In this document: piece after piece, positions 1 to 11,300 of the stretch
Numbering within the stretch: position 1 is the first letter of the stretch
How the letters are laid out: each line of letters starts with the position of its first letter
NCBI GenBank assembly: GCA_026225945.1
Contig: JAMJFZ010003581.1
Span: 6,964,501 to 7,028,500, forward strand
From: Cricetomys ansorgei
Taxonomy: Eukaryota > Chordata > Mammalia > Rodentia > Nesomyidae
Length of the DNA: 64,000 nucleotides
Direction of reading: 5' to 3'
Translations under genes and position numbers: made by a program
The notes under the pieces: generated by a model
Told to the model about the DNA's origin: nothing
Databases searched by the model: none
What the model saw: the letters and a program-made list of their open reading frames with translations, nothing else

Positions 1-1149
1 GGATGCATTTAAGACACTACGGAGTCTCATTCTTCATTCAAAGGGACTTTAAGAGTACGATCGATTCTGTTTTGCAAGTGGAATAATTAACACGTTATTT
101 CAGAAAAAAATCATATCTATACTTATTAAGTTTATTTCTAAAAAGTCCACCAGAATCTCTCTAGACTTTTATCCATTCTATTAATTTATAAATAGAGGAT
201 CCTTTCCTTTCCAGCAGAGATGGCACTGGGATTCAACCTGTGTGTGGGCAGAATCAAAATGAACATAGCATTGTAATTTTCTAATTGCTTTTACATCTGT
301 AGTCTAGAATTGGTTGTTGCAAATATTTTAATAGAAGTCTCTCTGACTACTCACACTAACAGGCATTTATACCATTGTGGCGAGGTATATGTTAGACCCA
401 AATGGTCTGCCATTTCTTAACTATTAGATTGTTTAAATTTTGAACAAACTGTGATTTCCTGACTACCTTTTTGAAACACATGGTGGAACTTACCATTTAC
501 GTGTTCCTTTGTGTTTTATCTCTCTTTCCACTCCTTTTGCTTCATCACCTCAGACCTCTGTGGCTGAAAAATGGGCTACATGCTTTCCAATCTTAAAATA
601 TTTACTACTTGGCTTTCTAGAAAAAAGTTTTGCTGAAACACATGGCCAACTATTTGTTCTTATAGATTCACCTTCTGTGTAATTCATAAGTATATTATAT
701 TATCCTTATTGATTTTACTATTATAAGCTTCATTGATTAAAGAATAAGATTTTCTTCTCAAGTGCAAAAATCACACCGTTGTCCACTGTATCAACCCGGT
801 ATCACATCTGGACTTAGTGATATATGAAATCAACTTGAGAATTTCCCTTATCTACCAGAGGGAAATTTTAATCTATATTCTAAAAGTTAAAACTTGTCCT
901 TAGGCTATCCATTGAGTGTCTAAATCAGGACTGGAAAGTATAAACCAGGACTTTGAGAAGTGCAACAGGAGAATTATCAGCATTATGTAAACATTTTGGT
1001 GAACATGCTTTCAGTCCAGGGTTCTGGACAGTGAAAGGGTCTGCTCTTAAGTTTGAAGCATCTTAGATATAAGTGCCTCATCTTTCTTTCCTTTTTTCTT
1101 GCTCAGCATTTCCCTTTTTATCAGGGAAATGTCTCTTCTACCGTGGAGG
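1..1149. other. Single-copy AT-rich DNA, no feature seen
   Basis: I recognise no gene, SINE, L1 or LTR in this stretch on either strand. Open frames are short and stops are frequent. It looks like ordinary neutral intergenic or intronic sequence. Confidence 0.5.
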
Positions 1150-1770
1150 CCTGGCAGCTAAGGTTACCTTGTCTTTGCAATTGTTTACATTGGTGATGGT
1201 TTAGAAGATCGCCCAGGTTCAATGAGTGACAAATCATTACTGATTGCACGATGTAATTAAAAAACACAGGCATTGATTAGCAATGAGCTAAACCTGAGAC
1301 CCAAAAGTGAGAGCCCTAGAGTAGCTGGCGAAACTTCTCATTGGATCTGTCTGAAATGGAAGATGTTTGCCCCTGCAGGCATGGCGCAAGGCCCATTGTG
1401 CATTTCCATTAGAGAGCAGTACTGAGGCTGAGCATGCTATTAATGTTGGCCTATTTATGAAAGGCTGTTGAAAGAGGGTTCAGAGCTAATTGAAAAGAGA
1501 TGTTTCTGAGCTCCAGTCACTTTAAACAACACAGGGTCCAGAATTCGTCTCAATAGTTTGGAAATTGGTGTGTTTTCATAATTTGCACATGAAGTTAAAC
1601 AAACTATTTGAAATGGAACTTTCATTGGCATGTAGTAAGACTCGGTTCTTACAAAATATCATTGGAGAGTTGGCTGAGCTCAGCCTAACAGTTGTTGGCC
1701 CACATCTCTCTGTGCTTTCATTATGTTGTCTGTCTCTGTTTTCAGAGATGTCAATTGCAATTGGCTAAAT
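1150..1770. promoter_or_regulatory. Candidate conserved non-coding block
   Basis: This stretch is free of recognisable repeats and holds several AT-core homeodomain-type sites, for example gatgtaattaaaa near 1250, ttgattagcaatgagct near 1273 and gagctaattgaaa near 1484. That texture is typical of developmental enhancers in gene deserts. The block boundaries and the regulatory role are inferred. It also contains a 67-codon open frame (1565-1768) with no recognisable protein features, which I do not call as a gene. Confidence 0.3.
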
Positions 1771-2429
1771 TTCCCTTGTCTATAGGGGAAGGTACATAAG
1801 CTGTCAACTACTCTTCAATTATATGTATTTCTTTTTGTTTCCCAGAAGAAAGAAATTCCCAAAGTCTATTTTGCAAAAAGACAAAAGATGTAGTAATAAC
1901 AACAATATCCTATACACACTTGACATTCTTTTTCTCAAGGTAGAATTTAACAACAACAACAACAAAAAAATTGAGGCCAAGCTATACTTCACCACATTGA
2001 AAACTGCATTAATTTATGTGAACAGAATGCAAGCATAATTATTTAAAAATGTTCTTCCCCAGGCAGTTTGCCATCAAGGTCTGAAAGCATTAGCAAACAT
2101 TGATTTCTTGCCTAGCACTTGTACTTATTATTGGACCTGATTTTTTTTGTCTACTCTTAAAGCAGAAATTGGGATAGGATAACTAAATCTGATGTGGCCA
2201 AGTTTATTAGGTGCCTACAGGGTGATGAAGCAGTGGCTGATGTATAGCTGCTCCTCAAAGCAGGAGGAGAATCGGTTGCTTTGCTATTATCTTAATTATC
2301 GTAATGACTGCGCTCTTAATGTCTTAACATGTTATTATTATTATTATTATTATTTTAAATTAGAAAGACAAACACCAAGAATTTTACCTAGTTAGGCATG
2401 TAGTTGGTGCTGAACCAGGAATGAGAATT
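1771..2429. other. AT-rich single-copy DNA with two small microsatellites
   Basis: It contains an (AAC)n run with an A tail at about 1949-1972 and an (ATT)n run at about 2333-2355. I see no gene or transposon. Short open frames here span the microsatellites and carry no protein-like signal. Confidence 0.5.
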
Positions 2430-2700
2430 TATCACTGGTCCACATTCTTTTATGGTTTACAGCAAACAATTAGGCTTTAGAAATTGAACCACTGGGAATA
2501 CTGAGTCCTGGTTTCTATGACTGATTGAAGAGATGTTTAAGGCTTAGCTGTCACAATACCAATTAGATTTCACCATAACTAAGCTAATTTGATTGTTTCA
2601 TTGAAGTAACTGTATTGCAATTGGTAGATGCAGTTCCTCTCTGGCTGTTCTTGACTGCTGTTTTAGCCTTAGGACAAACTTGCCAGGTGCCTGCTTGGCT
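2430..2700. promoter_or_regulatory. Candidate conserved non-coding block
   Basis: A repeat-free stretch with clustered ATTA/ATTTG cores, such as caaacaattaggc, ccaattagatt, gctaatttgattg and gcaattggtag. It lies just before a B1 insertion. Enhancer function is an inference from texture only. Confidence 0.25.
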
Positions 2701-2744
2701 TGCAAAAGAAGATATCCTCAAATTATTTCTCATACTGTCTTAAG

Positions 2745-2983
2745 AACTTGGTGATGCTGGGTGATGGTGATCCACATCTTTAATCCCAGCACTCAGGAGG
2801 CAGAGGCTGGCACGTGTCTGTGAGTTCGAGGCCAGCCTGGTCTACAGAGTGAGTTCTAGGACAGTCAGAGTTACAACAGAGAAATGCTGTCTTGAAAAAC
2901 CAAAACCAAGCCAAACCAAATCAAAATAAACCCAAACAAAACAAAACCCACCACTATCACCACCAACACCAACAAACTTGGTG
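2745..2983 (+). mobile_element. B1 SINE with A-rich tail and target-site duplication
   Basis: The body at about 2754-2897 matches the 7SL-derived B1 family: the tttaatcccagcac box, the gaggcagaggc box, gagttcgaggccagcctgg and the tctacagagtgag segment. A long degenerate tail rich in A and CCAAA follows to about 2974. The flanks share aacttggtg (2745-2753 and 2975-2983), consistent with a 9-bp target-site duplication. The copy is diverged and has lost most CpGs, so it is not recent. Open frames across it on both strands are by-products. Confidence 0.93.
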
Positions 2984-3182
2984 GCCATTTCATGATTACA
3001 TACCTTTGTTTGTGATGTTGAGGGATGTTGGGGCATTGGGAGGGGTTGGTACAGATGATAGAAATGCAGGAGAGCAGAAGGGAGGTATTCTTGATTGAAA
3101 ATCACTGCCTTAGTGCTTCAAAGTTAGCTCAGAATGGTGTAAAACTCTCCACAATAGAATTCTATCTCCTTCAGGCAGATGT

Positions 3183-3518
3183 CCTGAATGTTGCAGAAGT
3201 TTATGTTTAGCTATGCACAGAAGTTATGTTTAAGTTTATGCACTGTTGGGTGAGGGGCTAGCCTAGGTCTAAGGCGTTTAGTATTGTTTGAAGGTGTTGG
3301 ATTTCTGTGGGAGTTGTTTGATTGCTTATGATCTATACCTGAAGTCAAATACTGATCACAATCAATCACAAATCAATACTGATGCTCAGATGTTCAGGAT
3401 TCCACTGTCCAGTTAGGAGCCGGCCGGGATGGTGGTTCCCTTTGTTGAGGTCTGGCAGGGTTTGAGTCTTGTCTCCCTTTGCTGATAGCACCCACATCAG
3501 CATACTACTACACCTGAA
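3183..3518 (+). mobile_element. Solo ERV LTR, copy 1 of a four-copy family, with 6-bp target-site duplication
   Basis: The element runs from TG at 3189 to CA at 3512 (324 bp). It is flanked by a perfect cctgaa repeat at 3183-3188 and 3513-3518. A TG...CA end structure with a 6-bp duplication is the hallmark of a class II (ERVK-type) retrovirus LTR. The same sequence recurs at about 36218, 43061 and 60125, sharing tggttccctttgttgaggt near the 3' end (exact here and at 36.4 kb, one base different at 60.4 kb) and an agaagtttat-type start. I see no internal retroviral genes. I cannot assign the repeat-library name. Polarity is taken from the agreement of the copies and the ataaaaa box in copies 2 and 3. 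Confidence 0.78.
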
Positions 3519-4586
3519 CTTCAGCTTGATCTTTCAAGCTGCTATATCATCTTAAACTACCATGGTAGAGCTATGACATCTCTAGCTTCATCTAGAACTA
3601 CATTGCATATCATCTAGGTGTTTTGTACTCACTGGAAGCCTTTTTACTACATTCCCTACAGTTTTCCTGATAGACAGATCTCTCTTAGGTGACCCCAAGC
3701 TTCTCTTTGATATGGATAGCAAGTAGTTTTTCTAGGGAAGACCTAGCAGTCCAGAGCATCAAGGGAGGTGAGAAGCACAGACACAACAATGGTGGGTAGG
3801 GACAGGATTAAAAATGAATAAAACCTAATTGGACGAGTTCCCATACAATGGTTACTTTAGAAATAGAAGATGCAGCAGTTGTACTAAAAAATGGGTCCCA
3901 ATTCTGGGTATTTTATTACTAGTTAAGAGTTCCTGGGCAAAAAGAATATGTACAGTGTAGGTCAAGCTAACAGTGATCAAGTGTTTCTTGTACGCTGGCA
4001 CCTCAGTAATCTCTACCTGCATGGTCTCTATAACTGTCACCTGAAATTCACACTGCTATTAGCCCAATATAAGGTGAAGAAACTCCAAATTCTTCTCAAA
4101 CCATCAAAGAATCAGGTTCAAATCCAATGTCATAAGCATGCAATGGATTTCAAGCCTGGTTCTGCTTATTCCTCAAAGATTCCACATATGTCAGGATAAA
4201 GCTACAAGGGGACACAAAAGAAAGCATTAAATATGAGTTTATATACTACAAGGAAAGAACTGTAAGCCAATATTTTTTTTTCAGATGAGTTCCCCATTAT
4301 CTTTTGGAGTAGTGTGTAAGAGCTAAGCTTGTGGAGGAAAAGAAGTGGGTTGGTCATCTTACAAATCTGAATGTCTGGGTACAGTAACTGTGAAGCAAAG
4401 ACGATTAAGAAAGATATTCTTTTGGACATTGGAAATACATTGTGAGAATTTGATAATCCTGAGCATTTCCCTGAATGAATTTTTCAACGAGACTAGCTTT
4501 GGATAGTAGAACACATGACTAACATTTTAAAGAATAGTAGCGGAATCAAAACCAATAAAGGAAACAAAGAAAACACCAAAGGCAAT
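3519..4586. other. Single-copy DNA, no feature seen
   Basis: I find no recognisable transposon, gene or RNA. Open frames of 62-83 codons occur on both strands, overlap each other and lack protein-like composition. Confidence 0.45.
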
Positions 4587-4587
4587 C

Positions 4588-4625
<38 letters not shown>

Positions 4626-4652
4626 TATCAATATAATTAATAATAATACCAA
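4587..4652. repeat. (AAT)n microsatellite
   Basis: A clean run of AAT units from about 4587 to 4621 followed by interrupted AAT/AAC units. It creates leucine/isoleucine-rich open frames on the minus strand (4527-4752) that are artefacts of the repeat. Confidence 0.95.
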
Positions 4653-4854
4653 AATTAAAAAGCACTTTGGCAAACAATTTTTCAAAACAAATGGTATTTT
4701 GATTTTCCCTATGGAATTTATTTTTATATTTTTCATTCTTCAGTAAGTGCACATACTTCTAACCAAGTATTACATGCATATGGACTAATTTAAGGTGTTA
4801 TGGTTAAGTATGCATTACTTGGAGAAGCTTGGTTTGTGGATCAGATTTTGTCCT

Positions 4855-5240
4855 CTCTGCTTGCCTCAATTAACGTTTATATTAGATTTTTGTATGTATT
4901 TCTTACATATAAAAGCAAGCACAAAAGTACCTTTTATGACATTCTTCATCAGTATCTTATTTTTCTCTTAATAGTATGTATATCCTGGACATCTGAAATT
5001 CTTTCCATATGGATAAAAGGCTTTCTCCATTTTTTATAGCCATATAATAGTCTATTGCATTCTATGGAATACTATAGTCTACTTCATCAGCTTGCTGTTG
5101 ACAGGTTTTTGGATTGCTTTACAATTCTTCAAACAAATGACCTTCTGCAGATTTCACTTTGCTCATGAACAAGTTTTGCTATAAGGTACAGAAGAGCAAA
5201 TAAAATTTCTGTGATACCCAATTGTTTTTTAGACTGGTTG
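4855..5240 (-). mobile_element. Old L1 3' end relic, antisense (L1M-like)
   Basis: The plus strand reads like the reverse complement of an ancient mammalian L1 3' region. Its order of motifs includes a tttatagccatataatagtc box, a cattctatgg box, a short hydrophobic-looking T-rich run and gttgacaggtttttggattg. The copy is highly diverged and boundaries are approximate. An old DNA transposon is a less likely alternative. Confidence 0.55.
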
Positions 5241-8141
5241 TAGCATTGGACCAAGATATTGGCTTTCTCTTTGTAAGTGCTGACCAAATGTTTTCTAGAA
5301 GCTGGTCTGTTCAGAAGGGAAAAGGACTACAACGTTGGAAACTGATTCTGGGGAATTAGGCTAGGTGACTCATTTTCACATCTTTAACAGTTTATAAGGG
5401 TTCCTCTTCCAAAACCTTTGACAATATGACGGTATATTTTCTAAAATTGACATTAATGTGTACATCATGTTTAATATGACCACAATTCTATGACCCACTT
5501 CAGTATCCAAAGCAAAATCAACTATCTAAGGCTCTTTCTGTTAGACTTTTGCTGAAATGAAGGGAGATGGGGTGGTAACTAGAGTAAAGTCAGACTGTCA
5601 GGTGGTTTAGGCAGCTCCTAGTCATCACCACATATATGATGTAAGCTGAATACTTACAGTTCAGGTAGCGAAGGGATGAACCATCATCAGATGAACAGCC
5701 ACGAGCCTGGGATGCCAGTCATTTCAAGTATCTTCTGCATATTCTTTCAATGGCCAGGTGTTGTCAGCTAGGTGGATGGAAGAACTTGTCCATCTTCCGT
5801 GCCTAGTGGCAGAGTCTACGGTAAAGATGCTAATAGACAAGAGTGGAAGGGAACTATTGTATTGGGAGTGGGCAGAATTGCCCTGTGTATTTCAGTTTGA
5901 TGTGGGGGCAGGTAACCGTTGAGCTTTCGAAGTCAGCAACAAACCTAGTATTTCACGGCAGCCTGAATTTTCTATTGTATCTTATTGCAAAACCACAATT
6001 ATCTGGTAGCTTGTCAGGAGGTTGGTGTTGAATCAAAACATATTGATTGTGGCTATCCCATTAAATGAGTATCACAGTCTTTTACTCTGGCTCTGGAAAT
6101 TTCAGCAATAAAGGAGAAAGAAGAAACCTCTGTAAATGATGGAGAAAGGGAAGTGTGGGCTGAAAATTTTATTCGTTGAATGCCTACTGTCTGTTAAACA
6201 GTGAGCTACTTTACAAATAACCAATGACAAAAGCTGGGTTTTAGTTTTCCAGTGGGAATTGGGATTTTTTTTTTTTTTGCTGTCTTTGAGGCAAGGGAAG
6301 AAGATAGAAATTGATTGCTACAATAAGTACATACATTATTATATGAGAAGGAGAAGATGCTTATTGCAGAGCTGATCACGTTTTAGATGTGTTTAGAACA
6401 CTATGGAGGCAAAAAGTTAATTGTTTCTGTACAGATAAACCTCCCTAGAACACTGCAGTTATCAGTAGCCATCTCTTCAAAGCCCCATACCTATATTGCT
6501 CCTTATCAGAGTTAAAGAAACACCATAGATAATCATTCCCTAGAAGTCAAACTCTCTTATTTTACCTTTACATCTCACAGCTCTGAAAAAAAAAAGTGTA
6601 AATACAAAAAGATAATTCTTGTCAACTATCAGAAACCATTAGAATTTCTATAGTCAGATATTCTTTGAGGTAAACACACACTGTATGCATTTACTGCAAT
6701 AAACTCATTATATTTACATTTTGATTGTCAAACACTGTACAAATTGCACATAATTGCCTTCTCTACGGCTACACTCCTGCTATTTGAAACTTTTCAAAAT
6801 CTTTTTCATCTGGAATTCAGTAACAGATTAATCTTCCCATCAAATAAAGGGGCAGGAAATTGTCTTCTGCAGTTGCATCCTGTGAGGACACTACCAATTA
6901 GAAACCATTTCCTGCTCTCTGACCACCTTCTAGCAACTCTCCCTGGCGGTCCACAAGATGCCACTTGATACTCTTTGAGCTGAAGTCCATATTGGTTCCT
7001 TAGGGTTTATTTATGTTTGTATTTGGAGGTGGTAAGAATCTAAATTATTTCCAGAGCTGTCTTGTGTATAGAGAAATGTCTCAGCTTTGGCACCATCAAC
7101 ATTTTGAGCCTGATTTTTCTTTTTCTGTAAGTGTTATCATATGCATTGCAGGTTCTTTAACAATTGTTCTGGCTACTGTGCAGTAGGTCACAGTAGCAGC
7201 ACTCACCAATTAAAAACCAAACATGTCAGTCCACATTGCTGAAAATTTACAGGGGTTCAAAGTTATGCTTGTATGATAACCATAGCTATACAGATACTGG
7301 GTTATATTCAATGTTCGAATGAGTCTGAGCTGGGTGGTAATGTTAAATATACAGTCTGTTGGATGAATTTCATTCTTAGCCTCACAAAAGTCAGGACAGC
7401 TGCTCTCCATTTTAGGTAGAATAAGAACAGAGTCTTGAATCTCATGACTCAGTTTCCCTGCTCATAGAATAGTGGCCATTCTAGCTTTATTCAGAGATTT
7501 CAGCAGTCTTTGTTTGGGTTTCTTTCTATGTAGCTGGTACATGTCGTTAGTAGCCTAAAAACAATAGATATATGCTCTACTAGATGGCTATGAAATTTAT
7601 ATTTTGGGGTTGCTAAGAGTTAAAGCTAATGTATGCATCATCTTCAGGAGCCACTGAAATAAAATATGACAGATTAGAGGGATTTTGAATAGTGAAACAT
7701 TTATATAAAAATTTATATTCTGGAGATTGGGTAGCCCAGGATGGCAGATATGGTATACACTGAAGCTCCATCTCTTGCTGCTCAGAGCAGCCACTTCATG
7801 CAGTCTTCTCAAATGGCGATAGTGACAAGCAAGTGCAATGAATTCCCTTCCACAGGATCAATAATCTTGTTAATGGCGAGCTCTACCCCTTCATCCCATC
7901 ACTGTGGGGCTTCAGCACTTCAACATTTGAATTTTAAAGGGATGCAAACATGTAGACTATAATAGCTTCCATTTTCATACTTAAATGAGCTAAATGAAAA
8001 TATATTTATTATTATGCAGTTGTTGTGAGTGATTGATTCTTTCCTAGTAGAAGGATAAATGGTAATTTATCCTCAAACTCTACCTTTATGTTTCTTTATT
8101 TGATGCATATACCTGACAACGTGAATACTAATGTTGCTTAT
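5241..8141. other. Long single-copy tract, no feature seen
   Basis: About 2.9 kb with no recognisable SINE, L1, LTR or gene. It includes only a poly-T run near 6266-6279 and short A-runs. Open frames reach at most 74 codons and none resembles a known protein. The stretch at 6660-7000 is slightly richer in intact-looking motifs, but I have no basis for a functional call. Confidence 0.45.
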
Positions 8142-8169
8142 ATATCTATCCTCCTATCTATCTATCCTC

Positions 8170-8210
<41 letters not shown>

Positions 8211-8211
8211 A

Positions 8212-8254
<43 letters not shown>

Positions 8255-8430
8255 AATCCTCCTATCTATCCTCCTATCTATCTATCTATCATCTATCTAT
8301 CTATCATCTATCCTCCTATCTATCTGTCTATCTATCCTCCTATTTATCTATCTATCCTCCTATCCTTCTATCAATCTATCTATCTATCTGTCTATCTATC
8401 TATCTATCTATCCTCCTATCTATCTATCTC
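8142..8430. repeat. (TCTA)n microsatellite with CCTC-interrupted higher-order pattern
   Basis: Nearly 290 bp of TCTA units, repeatedly broken by CCTC to give a recurring ctatctatcctc pattern, plus occasional ATCA, TGTC and TTTA variants. Two plus-strand frames stay open through it (8088-8468 and 8131-8457) and would encode Tyr-Leu-Ser-Ile repeats. This follows from a four-base unit without stops in those frames and is not a gene. Confidence 0.97.
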
Positions 8431-8504
8431 ATTTATATATTGATCATCTGTCTGTAACTTACTTGTAAAAAAAGATTTCTTTCAATTGTTACCCGTTGTT
8501 ATTA

Positions 8505-8661
8505 TTTTTGTGTGTGTCTGTGCATACCATAGTACCAATGTGGAGGACAGATTACAGTTTGCAGCAATCTTATCTCCTTCATGTGGCTCTCAGAGATTGA
8601 ACTTTCATCCTCAGGCTTGATAACAAGTGCCCTTTACCCACTGAATCATTTTTCTTGTCCC
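8505..8661 (-). mobile_element. B3-type (tRNA-derived) SINE, antisense
   Basis: The plus strand shows the reverse complement of the B3 layout: a tgtgtgtctgtg run, tggaggacag, a diverged middle, catgtggctctcagagattg, cctcaggcttgataacaag, and a terminal box near cccactgaatcatttttctt that corresponds to the SINE head. It is old and has lost CpGs. B2 versus B3 assignment is not certain. Confidence 0.75.
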
Positions 8662-9237
8662 AAAAATGTAAGTTTCTTAATACAGGAACTATATCTCTCT
8701 TATATGCGTGTCCTCGTTTCCTAGCACAGTAGCTGAAACAAACCGGGTCAAACGTTGGAGATGAACAATACTTGATTTTGGTGACTACATCTCACAGGAT
8801 TAGCAAGTTCTTGTCCCTGAATGAGCATCCAGTACATTTGTGGTGTGAGGCAATTGAGAACCTTCCTAGGAAAATAACAGAACTGTCTAGTGTATAGGTT
8901 AAATAAATAACTTCCTGGCTTCACAGTCCAAATGACAGTATACTAACTTAATTGAATTTGCTTCATCTAGAGTTTTGTTGAAAATTAATTTGTCTGATTT
9001 TTCTATTTGTCCTGTTTATAGATAACACATAGCTAACATATCTCCTTCTTAAAGACATGGGAAGCATGAATAAATGCTCACAGAAGGCTCTGATGTTTTC
9101 TAATAGGTGTGTGCATATTTGCACAATAGTTTCTCCTGATGAGGTTCCAGTATCCAATTCATTTGAAAGGAATAATCAGTTTATTTTATGCGAATCTCTT
9201 TCTCTTTGAAGTTTGCTTTGAAAAACAGCTTTAGTGT

Positions 9238-9372
9238 CATGGCTAAGAGTCAAGTTCTACAGTTAGGCAACCTGAGTTCATATCCTGATCCTACATATGT
9301 AACCTTCCAATAATTTATTAAGCCATTGTGCCTTAGCTTTCTCGTCTAACAGGTGGCACGGACCTAATAAAG
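9238..9372 (+). mobile_element. MIR SINE relic, sense
   Basis: The order of motifs matches the tRNA-derived mammalian MIR: a tggctaagagtcaag start, aacctgagttcatatcctga (B-box region), then a cctta-gctttctcgtctaac core that corresponds to the family's tcagtttcctcatctg segment. Divergence is high, as expected for a pre-rodent element. Ends are approximate. Confidence 0.75.
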
Positions 9373-9459
9373 AAACCAGGAATATTAAACCAGTGAAAAT
9401 GAGTGAAGTTGCTTTTGAACTCTTGAGTAGTATACATCTTTTAGATGGTACTTTCTTTG

Positions 9460-11300
9460 TTCAGGTTTCCTGGAGAAAAGAATTGGATTCCTTTCAACAC
9501 CTCCCAATTTAAATGCATTTAAATAAATGATGAAAGTAAAATCCTGTTTGGTTAAAAAATATTGGAGAAAGGATATCCAAATTATTAACTTCAGAACGCA
9601 GGAGAGCCTCTCCCATTACAGAGACGTAGCTGCTGGCCACCTTGGCTTTGGCAAAAATGAAATGCTAATGAAGGCCGCAGAGAGAGGAGCTTTAGGGGAA
9701 ACAAAGGTATAAATGCTGCAAAAATTGCAGACTCGAGGCCTTCCATTTTGTAAATATTTGGATTGGTGGAAATTTGTTAATTGAGGCAATTGATTTTCAC
9801 CTGAAAATGGTAGCAATATCTAATTCATTAAAGCCTGAAATAACATCCTTTGGGCCAAATGGGGTCATTCCATTCTTGACCTCTTAGTGATATATTAACA
9901 GTAGGAAAGCATTTGGACGCATATCTTAAAAAGTGCTCCATTAACAGGAAAATGCAGCAGTAGCAGAAAAAAAAAAGGTCTAATTCTGCGTCAAGGCTAG
10001 CTAGTACAGAGCAGGGGAAATGCCTCCATGGCCTCCAGCTGCTGTCCTCCTCTTCGGTAGTATTTTAAGGTTTTTGTTTAATATTGCCAAGCCTACTTGA
10101 GTGATAAATGTAACTGTATAAAAATTACTTATTACAAGCTGTCATGTTGCTTCACTCAGATCGGCTGGGCTGCAGGCATTGTACATAAAACTTGAATCTC
10201 TACCTTGACAGCGTCAGCCATGCCGGCTTTAAAGTAAAATGCTTTCAGTCATGAATACAAAACATAATTTACCTTTTCATAATACTTCAGTTTGAAACAA
10301 GTTGGAAAGCTCAGGCTGCCCTCAGACCGGTGCCTGAGCGGGATGGAGGAACAGCAAATTCCTACCTGTCACTCGTAACCAACTATTGTCTTTCCCGCAG
10401 TCCTTTGAAGCAAACTTAAGCTGCTAAATTGTGAGACCTCTAATTTTTAAAGTTGTATTTATGTGCACTCTTTTTTTTTTTTTTTTCCCCTTGCAACTCT
10501 CAGTGACAACACACCATCAAGGTGGATTAGCTCGTTTACTAAATTGGTGTTTGTAGTGAAATTCCTGAGTGGAATTTTCTCTTGGGCTTTCAAGACCTCT
10601 CTACCTACGGTTCAAGAGGTCAGAAGGCATTCACGGATACACACATTCTTTAAAAATGAAACCTTTACCCATCTGTAAATAAAGTCCCGTTTACCACGAA
10701 CTTCCTCAAATAAGCAAAACCTCTCAAACCGGCGGCCGCTGGGCCACCTCGTGAGTCGCTGCAGGTTGGGGACTTGTGGTTGAATTCCGAACCTCTGCTT
10801 CATTGAGCCACTGTCTACAACCAGCAAATGTCAGCCAGACGGAGATTGAATGTGAAGGCTCCAAGGGGCCTCTCGGCGGCACAGCTGATTTATTCTGACT
10901 GTTTTTATGGTTAGTCATGATGCATACAGTATGTGAGGACCCGTCTGCGGGGGTGTCTGCCCACCAGCCTCCCTGCCACACCGCCAACGTGGCCCCGACC
11001 GAATGTAACGGAAACGGAGCTGCAGTTGCCTCCTGTTAGCCCAATTCCTTTTGACAATGTTCACATTCATTTAGGGCCCAAAGTGCTTGTACTTGTCAGT
11101 TGGGATAAGTGATAAGAAAATCGTTGCCCCTGTGGAAAGCGAAACGGAATGGCCAAAGGAAGGACTGTGCTCTATTTTGCTTCACTCCGGAGCACCCATC
11201 CTTGTAAAACAACTCCCTCCATTTATGGCTTCTTCTCCACTTTGCTAGCTGAGACAGTTTGAGAAGAGACAGTTGGCCTGCAGGAGTATTCAATATTGTG
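9460..11300. promoter_or_regulatory. Repeat-poor block, candidate conserved regulatory cluster
   Basis: About 1.8 kb without a recognisable transposon in a window where one is usual every 1-2 kb. It holds homeodomain-like sites (gttaattgaggcaattgatt near 9777, catctgtaaataaag near 10670, catgaatacaaaacataattt near 10250), E-box-like cagctgctgtc and a CpG-rich pocket at 10729-11026. Such blocks are usually long-range enhancers. The sequence shows absence of repeats and unusual base texture. Conservation and function are inferred. There are no convincing exons: frames of 60-88 codons overlap on both strands. A possible splice acceptor (attgtctttcccgcag, ending near 10400) has no paired coding frame. 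Confidence 0.5.
10729..11026. promoter_or_regulatory. CpG-rich pocket with NotI-type octamer
   Basis: I count 17 CpG dinucleotides in about 298 bp, including gcggccgc at 10732-10739. Most of the rest of the window outside (CG/CA) repeats has CpGs scattered at one or two per few hundred bases. The pocket also has a visibly higher G+C content. It could be a small CpG island, the start of a non-coding transcript, or a conserved enhancer kept unmethylated. I see no TATA box or protein start in a sensible place. Confidence 0.5.

Noticed and set aside
3189..3512. Full endogenous retrovirus
   Set aside because: Only a single LTR with matching target-site copies on each side; no internal region is present.
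8142..8430. CRISPR-like regular repeats
   Set aside because: There are no unique spacers, and the units are tetranucleotides in a rodent genome.
8088..8468. 126- and 108-codon frames of Tyr-Leu-Ser-Ile repeats
   Set aside because: They are translations of a (TCTA)n microsatellite whose unit lacks stops in these frames.
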